A stretch of DNA of 64,000 nucleotides, taken from assembly GCA_945874825.1 (NCBI GenBank), contig CAMCIK010000005.1:1-64000 (forward strand), read 5' to 3'. Each line of letters opens with the position of its first letter. Position 1 is the stretch's first letter. The DNA is from Phenylobacterium deserti. GTDB lineage: Bacteria > Pseudomonadota > Alphaproteobacteria > Caulobacterales > Caulobacteraceae. This document shows positions 32,370-41,676 of this stretch, piece by piece. The notes beneath the pieces were generated by a model. It saw nothing but the letters and a program-made list of their open reading frames with translations, was not told the DNA's origin and searched no databases. Both the position numbers and the translations under genes were made by a program.

Positions 32370-33359
32370 ATGTTCAGCCGTCGACGCCTCCTGCAGGCCG
32401 CCCCCGCCCTCGCCGTCTCACCCGGACTTGAACCTGCAGTCCGAACCCTCGATCGCATCGACCTGGTGGACCCTGCCCGCGGGCGAGTGATCCCAACCCG
32501 CATCCATATGCCAGCGGCCCCGGGATCCTGGCCAGTGATCCTGTTCAGCCACGGCTTTGGGGGGTCGCTCTCAGCCTTTGGCGAGACGGGGCGATACTGG
32601 GCGGCGCGCGGCATGGTCGTGATCCATCCCACCCATTCGGATTCCGTCCAGGTCCCGGACCCGACCCTGCCGGCCGAGGACGCCCGCGCCGTTCGCCAGG
32701 CCCTGGCCGCGGCCATGGGTGAGCGTCCGGCCGGTGCGGCACTGACGGAGGTCATGGAGCGGCCGGTCTTCCTTCGCAGCCGCCTTGCGGACATCGCCTT
32801 CCTTCAGTCGCTGGTACGCGCCCGGGACGCCCGGCTTCCCGCCTCGGTCCGGGATCGTATCGACCCAGCCCGGATGGGCATGGCGGGACACTCCTTCGGA
32901 GCCTATCTGACCCTGGTGGTTTGCGGGGCAAGGCTGTCGCCAGAACCCCCGCCGCCCCTGCCCTCGGGCTTCCGCGCCGGCATGGCGATCAGCGGCCAGG
33001 GCTCTGGACGTCTCGGGCTGAAGAGGGGTGCCTTCGACCGCATGTCCCTGCCGCTCTTCAGCGTTACGGGCAGCCGGGACTTCGGTGCCGCAGGCGAAAC
33101 CCCGGACTGGCGGCTGGAGGCCTTCCGAAGCGCCGGGCCCGGCCGCCAGTACGCGGCGATCCTCGACGGATTCCGGCACGGCGACTTCGACGCGCCAGAG
33201 AGCGACCCGGCCCTTGGCAAGCCCGTTGGCCGGCTCAGGGCCCTCCAGTCCGCTTTCTGGCGCGCGACCCTGGCGGGCGATGTCTCCGGCTGGACCGACC
33301 TTGACCGGGCGGCGGGGGCCTCCCGCGCGGGCTACCCGCTGGAGGTCCGCCGCCGGTGA
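32370..33359 (+). CDS. Exported alpha/beta hydrolase (PAF-acetylhydrolase/dienelactone-hydrolase-like)
   Basis: A 329-residue alpha/beta hydrolase. The N-terminus MFSRRRLLQAAPALAVSP resembles a twin-arginine signal (S-R-R-x-L-L), suggesting export of a folded enzyme, although the hydrophobic stretch is short. The core shows WPVILFSHGFGGSLSAFG (oxyanion region), WAARGMVVIHPTHSDSV, the nucleophile elbow MAGHSFGAYLTLVVCGA near residue 173, and a C-terminal FRHGDFDAPE with the probable catalytic His. Closest in style are PAF-acetylhydrolase and dienelactone-hydrolase-like esterases. The substrate is unknown. The convergent fadD-like gene ends 10 bp away. Confidence 0.8.
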   Translation: MFSRRRLLQAAPALAVSPGLEPAVRTLDRIDLVDPARGRVIPTRIHMPAAPGSWPVILFSHGFGGSLSAFGETGRYWAARGMVVIHPTHSDSVQVPDPTLPAEDARAVRQALAAAMGERPAGAALTEVMERPVFLRSRLADIAFLQSLVRARDARLPASVRDRIDPARMGMAGHSFGAYLTLVVCGARLSPEPPPPLPSGFRAGMAISGQGSGRLGLKRGAFDRMSLPLFSVTGSRDFGAAGETPDWRLEAFRSAGPGRQYAAILDGFRHGDFDAPESDPALGKPVGRLRALQSAFWRATLAGDVSGWTDLDRAAGASRAGYPLEVRRR

Positions 33360-33369
33360 CCAACCCCGG

Positions 33370-34974
33370 TCAGGCCAGGGTGGTCTCGGCGATCTTCTTG
33401 GCCGTGGCGTAATCGGCCTTGCCGTTGCTGGCGCGGATCGACTGGTCCGTGGCGACGACGCGCTTGGGGGTCTTGTACCCGGCGAGGGACCTGCGGACAT
33501 GGGCGCGAAGGGAGTCCTCGTCCAGGCTGGCGCCTTCGGCGAGGCGGACGACGCCGGTCACCGACTGCCCCCACTTCTCATCCGGCAGGCCCACCACCAG
33601 GGCGTCCTCGACGCTGGGATGGGTCTTGAGTGCCTCCTCGACCTCCTCGGGGAAGACCTTCTCGCCGGCGGTGTTGATGCAGGCCGAGCCGCGTCCCAGC
33701 AGGGTCAGGGTGCCGTCAGCCTCGACGATGCACCAGTCGCCGGGGATGGAGTAGCGGACGCCGTTGATCGTACGGAACGTCCGGGCGGTCTTCTCGTCGT
33801 CCTTGTAGTAGCCGAGCGGATTGGGCGGCCCGATGGCCACCATGCCCGACTTGCCCGAACCCGGCTCGACCGGCTGGTCATTCTCGTCGAAGACCTTGCA
33901 TCGCTCGCCCAGCATGAACTTGGCGGTCTGGACCTCGGAGTCCTTGGTCATGATGGAGTTGCCCATGCCCAGGGCCTCGGAGGACGAGAAGCCGTCGCTC
34001 AGCATGGCCTGCGGCATGTGATCCAGCATGCCCTTCTTGACCTCGTGGCTCCACATGACGCCGGAGGAGACGATGGTCAGGATGCTGGAAACGTCATAGC
34101 GGCCGGGCGCGGCGTTGAGGGCGTTCAGGATCGGCTTACCGAAGGAATCCCCCACGATCACCAAGGTCTGGGGCTTGTGGGCGTCGATCGCCGTCAGCAG
34201 CTCCTCGGCGTCGAAGTTGGGCTTCTCCAGGGTGATGACACAGCCGCCGGCCATCATGGTTCCCATGGAGGTCAGAAGCCCCGTCCCGTGCATCAGGGGC
34301 GGCGCCGGCAGGATGCGGGAACCCACCGGCATGCGGCGGGTCGCCTCGGCCAGTTCCTCGAGGGTCTCCGGCACGGGGCCCAGCTTGCGGGCACCCTGGA
34401 GGGTGATCTCCCGCATGTCGTGGTGGGTCCACATGACCCCCTTGGGCATGCCGGTGGTGCCGCCGGTATAGATGAAGAACTGGTCATCGCCGGACCGCTC
34501 GATGTCCAGCGGCCCCCCGTTGCCCTCTTCACCGAGGGCTTCGAAGCGCTCGGCGAAGGGAGCGACTTCTGCTGTGTTGCTGACCTCAACCCAGGTCTTG
34601 ACCTTGGGCAGACGCGGCCGGATCTCGGCGACGGCGTCCCTGAATTCACTGGCGTAAACTACTGTCTGGGCGTCAGAATTATCGAAGATGTACCAGACTT
34701 CCTCGGGCGTGTAGCGATAGTTGACGTTGACGTGCGTCAGCCGGGCCTTCCAGGCTGCGGCCAAGGACAGCAGATATTCTGGCCGGTTGCGCATGTAGAT
34801 GGCGATCTTGTCGCCGGGCTGGGCGCCCCGGGCGATGAGACCCCGGGCCATGTTGTTGGTGGTGCGGACGGCGTCACCCCAGTTGATGACCCGGGTTCCG
34901 TGGATGAAGGCCGGCGCCTCGGGGGGCACGTTGGGGCCCACCGCGTCCAGGATGTCTCCGAAATTCCAGCCCAT
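33370..34974 (-). CDS. Acyl-CoA synthetase (FadD-type AMP-binding ligase)
   Basis: A 534-residue ANL-superfamily ligase that activates carboxylic acids to acyl-CoA through an acyl-AMP. It has the P-loop-like FIYTGGTTGMPKGVMWTH near 170, the PPLMHGTG region, SSEALGMGN near 320, GDWCIVEADGTLTLLGRGS near 420 and the C-terminal GEKVFPEEVEEALK with a later catalytic Lys (GYKTPKRVV). The style is close to FadD17/FadD19-like enzymes for steroid side chains or medium-long acids (inference). A strong GGGAGGAA precedes the ATG at 34974. A TetR regulator diverges from it. Confidence 0.88.
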   Translation of the reverse strand: MGWNFGDILDAVGPNVPPEAPAFIHGTRVINWGDAVRTTNNMARGLIARGAQPGDKIAIYMRNRPEYLLSLAAAWKARLTHVNVNYRYTPEEVWYIFDNSDAQTVVYASEFRDAVAEIRPRLPKVKTWVEVSNTAEVAPFAERFEALGEEGNGGPLDIERSGDDQFFIYTGGTTGMPKGVMWTHHDMREITLQGARKLGPVPETLEELAEATRRMPVGSRILPAPPLMHGTGLLTSMGTMMAGGCVITLEKPNFDAEELLTAIDAHKPQTLVIVGDSFGKPILNALNAAPGRYDVSSILTIVSSGVMWSHEVKKGMLDHMPQAMLSDGFSSSEALGMGNSIMTKDSEVQTAKFMLGERCKVFDENDQPVEPGSGKSGMVAIGPPNPLGYYKDDEKTARTFRTINGVRYSIPGDWCIVEADGTLTLLGRGSACINTAGEKVFPEEVEEALKTHPSVEDALVVGLPDEKWGQSVTGVVRLAEGASLDEDSLRAHVRRSLAGYKTPKRVVATDQSIRASNGKADYATAKKIAETTLA

Positions 34975-35073
34975 GAGTCTCGTTCCTCCCAAATTCGCCC
35001 CGCTCGCGAAGGCTTGGGTCAAACGTCTCCCGGCCCGACCGCAAATGCAAGCCACCAAGGGGCGCGGGGCTGG

Positions 35074-35085
35074 CTTCAATTGAAG
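35074..35085. promoter_or_regulatory. Perfect 12-bp palindrome in the fadD/tetR intergenic region (candidate TetR operator)
   Basis: CTTCAATTGAAG is perfectly palindromic and lies in the 131-bp gap between the divergent acyl-CoA ligase and TetR genes, 20 bp before the TetR start. It is AT-richer than its surroundings. Position and symmetry fit an autoregulatory TetR operator that would also control the ligase. Confidence 0.5.
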
Positions 35086-35105
35086 GGCGGGTGTAGCATT
35101 TCCTG

Positions 35106-35801
35106 ATGGAAAACGAGGACACGGGCGCAAACCTGCCGCAGCCCGGGCGCGCCGCTCGGCAGAACCGACTGCGAGTTATGCCGTCGAGCCGGCGGGGTCG
35201 CAAAACCTTTGAGCGGATTTTCGAAGCGACGGCCGAACTTGCGTCTGAACTGGGCTTCGAGGGGGTCAACACCAACCTGGTCGCCAGCCGCGCGGGCGTG
35301 AATATCGCCTCCCTCTACCGGTATTTCCCCAACAAGCAGGCGATCTTCGCCGCCATCTCGGAGCGCCAGTCGGCAACCTTCAAGGCCGAAATTGCAGGCC
35401 TCGTCGCCCAGATCGACTCCGGCCGGCCCTGGCGGGAGGCGGTTGCCGAAGGCATGCACCTGGCCGCAAACCGGAGGCTCAGCTCCCCGGGCTCGCGTTC
35501 CATCCGCATCGCCATCCGGCTCTCCCCCGAGCTTCAGGAACTGGATGCGGCTGAGACTCGCGCCGTGAGCGCCATGCTTGCGGACCTGATGACGCGTAGG
35601 TCCGGGGCGGAGCCGGAGCGCGCGATACTGGCCGCACGGGTGGCCATCGAACTGGCGGCGGCCATTCTCGACCTGCTGCTCAGCGAGCCGCCTCCCGACG
35701 CAGAGGCCCTGGCCGTCGAAGCCACGGACGCCTTTGTCCGTTACCTGACCCCCCTGATGGAAATGCCGGTCAGTGCGGAGCCGCCTGCGCTGATCGCCTG
35801 A
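35106..35801 (+). CDS. TetR-family transcriptional regulator
   Basis: A 231-residue repressor-type protein. After a basic 25-residue tail, the DNA-binding helix-turn-helix reads FERIFEATAELASELGFEGV then NTNLVASRAGVNIASLYRYF, followed by PNKQAIFAAIS, the classic TetR N-terminus. The C-terminal ligand domain is helical and not family-diagnostic. It diverges from the acyl-CoA ligase, so an acyl-CoA or fatty-acid ligand is plausible (inference). The last 32 bp overlap the convergent serine hydrolase gene. ATG at 35106. Confidence 0.88.
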   Translation: MENEDTGANLPQPGRAARQNRLRVMPSSRRGRKTFERIFEATAELASELGFEGVNTNLVASRAGVNIASLYRYFPNKQAIFAAISERQSATFKAEIAGLVAQIDSGRPWREAVAEGMHLAANRRLSSPGSRSIRIAIRLSPELQELDAAETRAVSAMLADLMTRRSGAEPERAILAARVAIELAAAILDLLLSEPPPDAEALAVEATDAFVRYLTPLMEMPVSAEPPALIA

Positions 35802-37002
35802 GGGCATTGATCAGGGCGATCCGCCCATCGCGCAGGTCGGGGCCGCCCGACTTCGGCCAGGCCGAATTCACGACAATGATGATGCGGTCTTCCCGGAAGT
35901 TGGTGATGGACTGGCCGAAAATGCCCGTGGCCTGGTAGGCGCCGTTCGGCTGCATCCACCAGAAATAGCCATAGCCCGCCTGGCCGTTGTCGATCTGCTT
36001 GGTCGTCGCCTCGCGGGCCCAGCCGGGCGGGAGAACGGGCCGGCCGTCGACGACCCCGTCGTCCAGGACGAACTGCCCCACACGCCCATAGTCCCGAAGG
36101 GTCATGGAAATGCAGCACCCGCCCCGTTCGAGTCCGCCGGGGTCGGTCACCCAGGCGGCGTCCGCCTCCATGCCGTAGGGCTTCCAGATCTTCTCCGACG
36201 CATACTCCGCCAGGCCCTTGCCGACCGCCCGGGCCAGGAGGATGCCGACCAGGTCGGTCTCCCCGGTGTTGTAGTTGAACATTGTCCCCGGCGGATGGGC
36301 GCGCGGCAGGGTGCGCATGTAGGCGACGACAGGGTTCAGGCCGGGCTTGCCCTGCGCCAGCTTGAGCCCCTCGGTTGGCCCCTTGGCCACATCGGAATTG
36401 GGATCGCCGTAGTCCTCGTTCCAGCGGACACCCGAGCTCATCATCAGGAGCTGGCGCAGGGTCACGCCGTCGTAGGCGGACCCCTTCAGCTCCGGAAGGA
36501 TGTCCGTGACCGGGACCTGGAGGCTCCGGATGCTGCCGTCCTGGATCGCCGCACCGACAAGGGTGGCGGTCACGGACTTGGCGACGGAGAAGGACGTCCA
36601 GCGGTCTTGCGGGCCGCGCCCCAGTCCGTACTTCTCAAGCAGGACCTTTCCATCCCGGATCACGAGGAGTCCCGAGACCCGGTAGGCCTCCATGTAGGCG
36701 TCGACGGTCCAGGTCTTTCCAGCATGGGTGAAGACCGGATCGATCGTCCCGCCCGCCAGGGGAAGGGCGTGTATCCGGGGCCCGGCGGCGATCGTCCGGG
36801 TCTGGTAGACAGTCTCCATCGCCAGGTACCCGCGGGCCTGCTGGTCTGGGCTCCAGAAGAGCAGGTTCGGCGTCTCGGGCTTCAGGGCGACCTGGGCCAG
36901 CGCGGAGCCTGCGCACAAGCTTCCCGCCGCAAGCGCGGCCGCGAACAGACGCTTCAGGATCCCTCCCCGGCCCGCACGCCAGGTGGATGCCCTATTCTGC
37001 AC
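35770..37002 (-). CDS. Exported beta-lactamase-fold serine hydrolase (class C/EstB/NylB-like)
   Basis: A 410-residue penicillin-binding-protein-fold hydrolase. The nucleophile motif SFSVAKSVTATLVG gives the S-x-x-K pair, the second motif is FNYNTGETDLVG (Tyr-Asn-Thr), and the C-terminal part has GYGYFWWMQPNGAYQ in place of a KTG box, as in esterase-type relatives such as 6-aminohexanoate-dimer hydrolase and EstB. The N-terminus has a signal peptide (KRLFAAALAAGSLCAGSALA). GTG at 37002 is chosen because GAAGG lies 5 nt ahead; it overlaps the monooxygenase stop by 11 nt. The coupling suggests joint action on an ester or lactone, although the signal peptide puts this enzyme outside the cytoplasm. 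Confidence 0.8.
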   Translation of the reverse strand: MQNRASTWRAGRGGILKRLFAAALAAGSLCAGSALAQVALKPETPNLLFWSPDQQARGYLAMETVYQTRTIAAGPRIHALPLAGGTIDPVFTHAGKTWTVDAYMEAYRVSGLLVIRDGKVLLEKYGLGRGPQDRWTSFSVAKSVTATLVGAAIQDGSIRSLQVPVTDILPELKGSAYDGVTLRQLLMMSSGVRWNEDYGDPNSDVAKGPTEGLKLAQGKPGLNPVVAYMRTLPRAHPPGTMFNYNTGETDLVGILLARAVGKGLAEYASEKIWKPYGMEADAAWVTDPGGLERGGCCISMTLRDYGRVGQFVLDDGVVDGRPVLPPGWAREATTKQIDNGQAGYGYFWWMQPNGAYQATGIFGQSITNFREDRIIIVVNSAWPKSGGPDLRDGRIALINALRRSAQAAPH

Positions 37003-38602
37003 GAAAACCTTCGTAATCCCGGGCCGCCACCTGATCGATGCGGATTTTGTAGCCTTCACCGATATACGGCATGAAGACCCGCGGCTTTCCCGGGACGTTG
37101 GCACCCATGTACCAGGAGGCGGCGTCCAGGTAGAGGCTGCCCTCCGCAGCGGCATTGACGTGTTCCACCCAGGCCTCCTGGGCGGCAGAGTCAGCCTCCA
37201 GGGTCCGGACCTGGCGACCGTCGGCCCAGCCGATCGCGCCGCTGATCCAGTCGATGTGCTGCTCGATGGACGAGATCATGTTCGACAGCACGGAAGGGCT
37301 GCCCGGCCCGGTCACCGTGAAGAGGTTGGGGAAACCGGCGACCATCAGCCCCAGATAGGTCTTGGGGCCCTCGGCCCAGACCTCACCCAGGGTGCGGCCG
37401 CCGCGGCCGCGGATGTCCATCTTCAGGAGGGCACCAGTCATGGCGTCGAAGCCAGTGGCGAAGACAATGACGTCGAAGGGCGTCTCACCTGCCGAAGTGC
37501 GGACACCGGTCTCGGTGATGGTCTCGATAGGCGTCTCGCGTAGGTCGACCAGGCTCACATTGTCCCGGTTGAAGGTGTCGTAATAGTTGGTGTCGACGCA
37601 GGGCCGCTTGGCGCCGATGGCATAGCCGCGGGGAACCAGTCGCTCGGCGACCTCGGGGTCGCGGACCATCTGCCGCACCCGGTCGCGGACATGGTCACCG
37701 ACCTCTTCGTTCAGGTCGGGCATGCGCATCAGGTTGGGGATGGCGAAGAGGGACATCAGGCCCATGCCATTCCAGAGCCCGCCCTTCAGGGCCTCGAGTT
37801 CCTCCCCCTGGACACGGAGATCCGGCGGCGGAGCCGGGAAGATGGACTGGCCGCTCCGGAGCATGTCCCGGTAGGCGGTGAAGCCCGCCAGGTAACCCTC
37901 GACCTCAGCCTCGCCCAGGGGCGAGTTGAGGGCCGGAAGGGAGAAGTTGGGAGTCCGTTGGAAGACGGTGACCTGGGCCGCCTGCTGGGCAATCAGCGGG
38001 ATGGACTGGATGGCCGACGAACCGGTGCCGATCACGGCGACCCGCTTGCCGACGAAGTCGACGCCCTCATGGGGCCACAGGCCGGTCAGGTAGGTCTCGC
38101 CCCGGAAGCTGTCGGCGCCGGGAATGTCAGGTGATTTTGGTACCGACAGGCAACCGGTGGCCATGACAACCCAACGGGCGGAGACTTCGTCGCCCAGGTT
38201 GGTCCTCACGGTCCAGCGCCCGGTCGCCTCGTCGAAGATGGCGCTCTCGACCCGGGTGTTGAACAGGAAGGCGGAGTCCAGGCTGAAGCGGTCGGCGATG
38301 TGCTCGGCATACTTCAGGATCTCGGGCTGGGGCGCGTACTTCTCGCTCCAGCGCCACTCCCGGGCCAGGTCTTCCGACCAGGTGAAGGAATAGAACAGGC
38401 TGGGGATGTCGCAGCGGGCCCCGGGATAGCGGTTCCAGTACCAGGTGCCCCCGACACCGCCCCCGGCCTCGAAGCCCTGCACCGAAAGGCCGGCCTCCCG
38501 GGCCTTGTGGACCATGTAGAGGCCGGCAAAGCCGGCGCCCACGATGGCCACATCCACGCTCGCACCCTTCACCGCCTTACGCGTCGCTGATCCGTCAGCC
38601 AT
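36992..38602 (-). CDS. Flavin-containing (Baeyer-Villiger-like) monooxygenase
   Basis: A 536-residue FAD/NADPH enzyme. It has an N-terminal FAD motif (VAIVGAGFAGLYMVHKAREA), the GGTWYWNRYPGARCDIPS segment typical of Baeyer-Villiger monooxygenases, and a second Rossmann motif (VGKRVAVIGTGSSAIQSIPL). The fingerprint FxGxxxHxxxWP is present at residues 166-177 as FRGETYLTGLWP, with Leu172 where the His is expected. These enzymes turn ketones into esters or lactones. A strong GGGGGAGGTC precedes the ATG at 38602; an upstream in-frame extension to 38737 lacks family similarity. It is coupled to the serine hydrolase downstream. Confidence 0.87.
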   Translation of the reverse strand: MADGSATRKAVKGASVDVAIVGAGFAGLYMVHKAREAGLSVQGFEAGGGVGGTWYWNRYPGARCDIPSLFYSFTWSEDLAREWRWSEKYAPQPEILKYAEHIADRFSLDSAFLFNTRVESAIFDEATGRWTVRTNLGDEVSARWVVMATGCLSVPKSPDIPGADSFRGETYLTGLWPHEGVDFVGKRVAVIGTGSSAIQSIPLIAQQAAQVTVFQRTPNFSLPALNSPLGEAEVEGYLAGFTAYRDMLRSGQSIFPAPPPDLRVQGEELEALKGGLWNGMGLMSLFAIPNLMRMPDLNEEVGDHVRDRVRQMVRDPEVAERLVPRGYAIGAKRPCVDTNYYDTFNRDNVSLVDLRETPIETITETGVRTSAGETPFDVIVFATGFDAMTGALLKMDIRGRGGRTLGEVWAEGPKTYLGLMVAGFPNLFTVTGPGSPSVLSNMISSIEQHIDWISGAIGWADGRQVRTLEADSAAQEAWVEHVNAAAEGSLYLDAASWYMGANVPGKPRVFMPYIGEGYKIRIDQVAARDYEGFRAE

Positions 38603-38790
38603 GTCCGACCTCCCCCGGTTATCACTTCGATTTTCGGAGATATTGGACGGACTTGAGGCAAGGTCCAGTGCTCTTGTCAGGCTCCAGGCGGGGTTTGCGA
38701 CTCCAAGACCCTTGCCTTGCCCGAGGATGGCCTTCATCCCTTTGTTACAATGCGGTCGAAACCCTGATCGGCCCTGACACCGGAGTTCTC

Positions 38791-41661
38791 ATGACCCCTG
38801 CCGGAAGGCTTCTCTCGGGCGCCAGCCTCGCCCTTCTCATGGCCCTCTCCGCGGCACCCGCCTCCGCCGCGCCGGCGTCCAGCGCCACCGCCGCCAGCCA
38901 GCCCGCTTCGGCGGCGGAACTGGCCCGCCTGGTGGACATTCCCTACGAGCGCTTCACCCTGCCCAACGGTCTGCGGGTGCTGGTGCACACGGACCGCAAG
39001 GCCCCGGTGGTCGCGGTCTCGATCTGGTACGGCGTCGGCTCTAAGCACGAACCCGCGGGTCGCACGGGCTTCGCCCACCTCTTCGAGCATCTGATGTTCA
39101 ACGGCTCGGAAAACGCCCCTGGCGATTTCTTCAAGCCGCTCCAGGAAGTGGGCGCCACGGACTTCAACGGGACCACCTGGTTTGATCGGACCAACTATTT
39201 CCAGACCGTCCCGGTCGGCGCCCTCGACAGGGCCCTGTTCCTGGAAAGCGATCGCATGGGCTACCTGCTGGGGGCCGTCACCCAGGAGAAGCTCGATAAC
39301 CAGAGGGGGGTGGTCCAGAACGAAAAGCGCCAGGGCGACAACCAGCCCTTCGGCCTGGTCGAGTATGTGATCAACGACAACCTCTTTCCTCCGGGCCACG
39401 GCTACCGCCACAGCACCATCGGCTCCATGGCGGACCTGGACGCGGCGTCCCTTGCCGACGTGAAACGCTGGTTCTCGGACAATTATGGTCCGAACAACGC
39501 CGTCCTCGTCCTGGCCGGCGACATTGATGCGCGCTCGGCCCGGCCCCGGGTTGAAAAGTATTTCGGCGCTATCCCCCGCGGCCCGCGGGTCGCTCCCGTT
39601 CCGGACGGTCCGGTAACCCTCAAGGCCCCGGTCAGCCTGACCCTGAAGGACCGGGTGGCGACCACCCGGATCTACCGCAGCTGGTCGGTGCCGGGCCTGA
39701 ATGACCTGTCCTCCGTCGCCCTCGAGGCGGGGGTCAGCGTTCTCGGCGGCCTGTCGTCCTCCCGGCTCGACAACGCCCTGGTGCGCGACGAGAAGGTCGC
39801 CGTCTCGGTCAGCGCCGACTACGGCGTCTTCCAGTCCGTGGGAGTTCTGACCCTGTCGGCGGACGTTCGGCCCGGCGTCTCGCCCGACCTGGTCGCCAAG
39901 CGGATGGACGAAGTCATCGCTGGGCTTATCGCCTCTGGGCCCTCGGCGGAGGAGCTGGACCGGGCCCGACGGGTCGAGATCGCCGGAAAAATCCGCGCAA
40001 CGGAGTCCGTTGGTGGCTTCGGGGGCAAGGCAGTGACCCTCGCAGAGGGCGAGCTCTACAATAATGATCCTCAGCTCTATCGGAAGCGTCTTGACGCCTA
40101 CGCGGCCCTCACCCCGTCGGCGGTCCAGTCTGCCCTGAAGACCTGGCTTGGCCGGCCGGCCCTGTCCCTGCGCGTCGACCCCGGCGAGCGAGACCTCGAC
40201 GGCGGCCCCCTCGGAGGGGATACGGCGGCCAAGGGCGCTGTGATCGACCGGACCGGGGTTGCGACCTCGGCCCGTGCGGCGCGCGCTGAGCCGGCCATGC
40301 CCGGTGCAGGCAAGGTCTCGGACCTGGACTTCCCTGGCATCGAGCGGGCCACGCTGGCGAACGGTATGCCGGTGGTCTATGCCCAGCGTGCGGGAGAGCC
40401 GCGGACCCTGATCACCGCCAGCTTCGACGCCGGTACGGCTGCGGACCAGGTCCGGGACTTCGGCCTGCAGTCCATGATGCTTCGGGCCCTCACCGAAGGC
40501 GCTGGCGGGCTTTCCAGCCGGCAGATCGCAGAAGAGTCGGAGAAGCTCGGCGCCAGCCTGGGAGCCGCTGCGGGATCAGACCGGTCCGGAGTCCTCCTTG
40601 ACGCCCTGACCCCGAACCTGACGCCCTCGCTGGCCCTCTACGCCGCCGTCCTCAAGCGTCCGACCTTCGAAGCCGCCGTAGTGGAACGCCTGCGCGGGCA
40701 GCAGCTGTCACGCATTACCGCAGAGGCCAACAATCCCTCGGCCGTGGCCGCCGCTGAACTTTCCCGACGCCTGTACGGCACCAACCATCCCTATGGTGTG
40801 CGCGCCGGCGGTGCCGGGGATGCGGCCGTGGTGGGCCGGGTTACGCCTGCGGACCTCAAGGCCGCCCACGACCGGTGGATCCGGCCGGACAACGGCCGCC
40901 TGGTCATTGTGTCCGACCTGCCCCTCTCCGCCCTGTTGCCCAGGCTGAACGCCGCCCTCGGCGACTGGAAACCGGAAGCGGGGGTTGCGCGGGGTGTGAA
41001 GACCTTCTCCGAGCCTCCGGTGGCTACTGGCAACCGGATCATTCTGGTCGACCGGCCGAAGTCGCCCCAGTCGGTGATCGCGGCAGGACAGGTCCTCCAG
41101 GCCCGGGGCGGTGACGACCTGCTGGCCCTGCAGGCCGGTAATGACGTTCTGGGGGGAAGCTTCCTGTCCCGCCTGAACATGAATCTTCGCGAGACAAAGG
41201 GCTGGTCCTACGGGGTCGGATCCGGGATTTCGGAGACTTCTGACCGGGTTGCCTTCCGCATCAATGCTCCGGTCCAGGCCGACCGCACCGCGGACTCGAT
41301 CTCGGAACTGCTCAAGGACGTCCGGGACTTCACGACCACGCGCGGGACCACCGCCGAGGAGCGGCAACTGACCGTCGACGGCGCCACGCGGGAGCTTCCC
41401 GGAACCTTCGAAGGCGGCGCGGCGGTCCTCACGGGCCTTTCGAAGATCGCAGAGTTCAACCGACCGGATGATTGGTACGAGCGCCTTCCCGAGCGTTATG
41501 GTGCCATGACCGCCGCTGAGATGGATGGTGCGGTCCGCCGGGCCGTCGATCCTTCCCGGCTGACCTTCGTCGTCGTGGGCGACGCTTCGGTGGTGAAACC
41601 CCAGCTCGACAAGCTTGGCCTGCCCGTCGAGGTGATCGCCTCGCCGCCGGCGGGCAAGTAG
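38791..41661 (+). CDS. M16-family zinc metallopeptidase (two-domain)
   Basis: A 956-residue exported peptidase with a signal peptide (SGASLALLMALSAAPASA). The N-terminal half is the active M16 unit, with the inverted zinc motif HLFEH in GFAHLFEHLMFNGSENAP near residue 100 and the downstream Glu in VVQNEKRQGDNQP. The C-terminal half is the inactive pair that completes the clamshell (FGLQSMMLRALTEGAGGLSS; GGSFLSRLNMNLRETKGWSYG). Family members degrade small peptides or signal peptides. The start is ATG at 38791, preceded by an in-frame extension without signal character. Periplasmic location is inferred. Confidence 0.9.
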   Translation: MTPAGRLLSGASLALLMALSAAPASAAPASSATAASQPASAAELARLVDIPYERFTLPNGLRVLVHTDRKAPVVAVSIWYGVGSKHEPAGRTGFAHLFEHLMFNGSENAPGDFFKPLQEVGATDFNGTTWFDRTNYFQTVPVGALDRALFLESDRMGYLLGAVTQEKLDNQRGVVQNEKRQGDNQPFGLVEYVINDNLFPPGHGYRHSTIGSMADLDAASLADVKRWFSDNYGPNNAVLVLAGDIDARSARPRVEKYFGAIPRGPRVAPVPDGPVTLKAPVSLTLKDRVATTRIYRSWSVPGLNDLSSVALEAGVSVLGGLSSSRLDNALVRDEKVAVSVSADYGVFQSVGVLTLSADVRPGVSPDLVAKRMDEVIAGLIASGPSAEELDRARRVEIAGKIRATESVGGFGGKAVTLAEGELYNNDPQLYRKRLDAYAALTPSAVQSALKTWLGRPALSLRVDPGERDLDGGPLGGDTAAKGAVIDRTGVATSARAARAEPAMPGAGKVSDLDFPGIERATLANGMPVVYAQRAGEPRTLITASFDAGTAADQVRDFGLQSMMLRALTEGAGGLSSRQIAEESEKLGASLGAAAGSDRSGVLLDALTPNLTPSLALYAAVLKRPTFEAAVVERLRGQQLSRITAEANNPSAVAAAELSRRLYGTNHPYGVRAGGAGDAAVVGRVTPADLKAAHDRWIRPDNGRLVIVSDLPLSALLPRLNAALGDWKPEAGVARGVKTFSEPPVATGNRIILVDRPKSPQSVIAAGQVLQARGGDDLLALQAGNDVLGGSFLSRLNMNLRETKGWSYGVGSGISETSDRVAFRINAPVQADRTADSISELLKDVRDFTTTRGTTAEERQLTVDGATRELPGTFEGGAAVLTGLSKIAEFNRPDDWYERLPERYGAMTAAEMDGAVRRAVDPSRLTFVVVGDASVVKPQLDKLGLPVEVIASPPAGK

Positions 41662-41676
41662 CCGCGGGCCGGAGGG

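Noticed and set aside
33028-35106. 692-codon plus-strand frame opposite the acyl-CoA ligase
   Set aside because: Antisense shadow, runs through two gene ends and has biased, repetitive composition.
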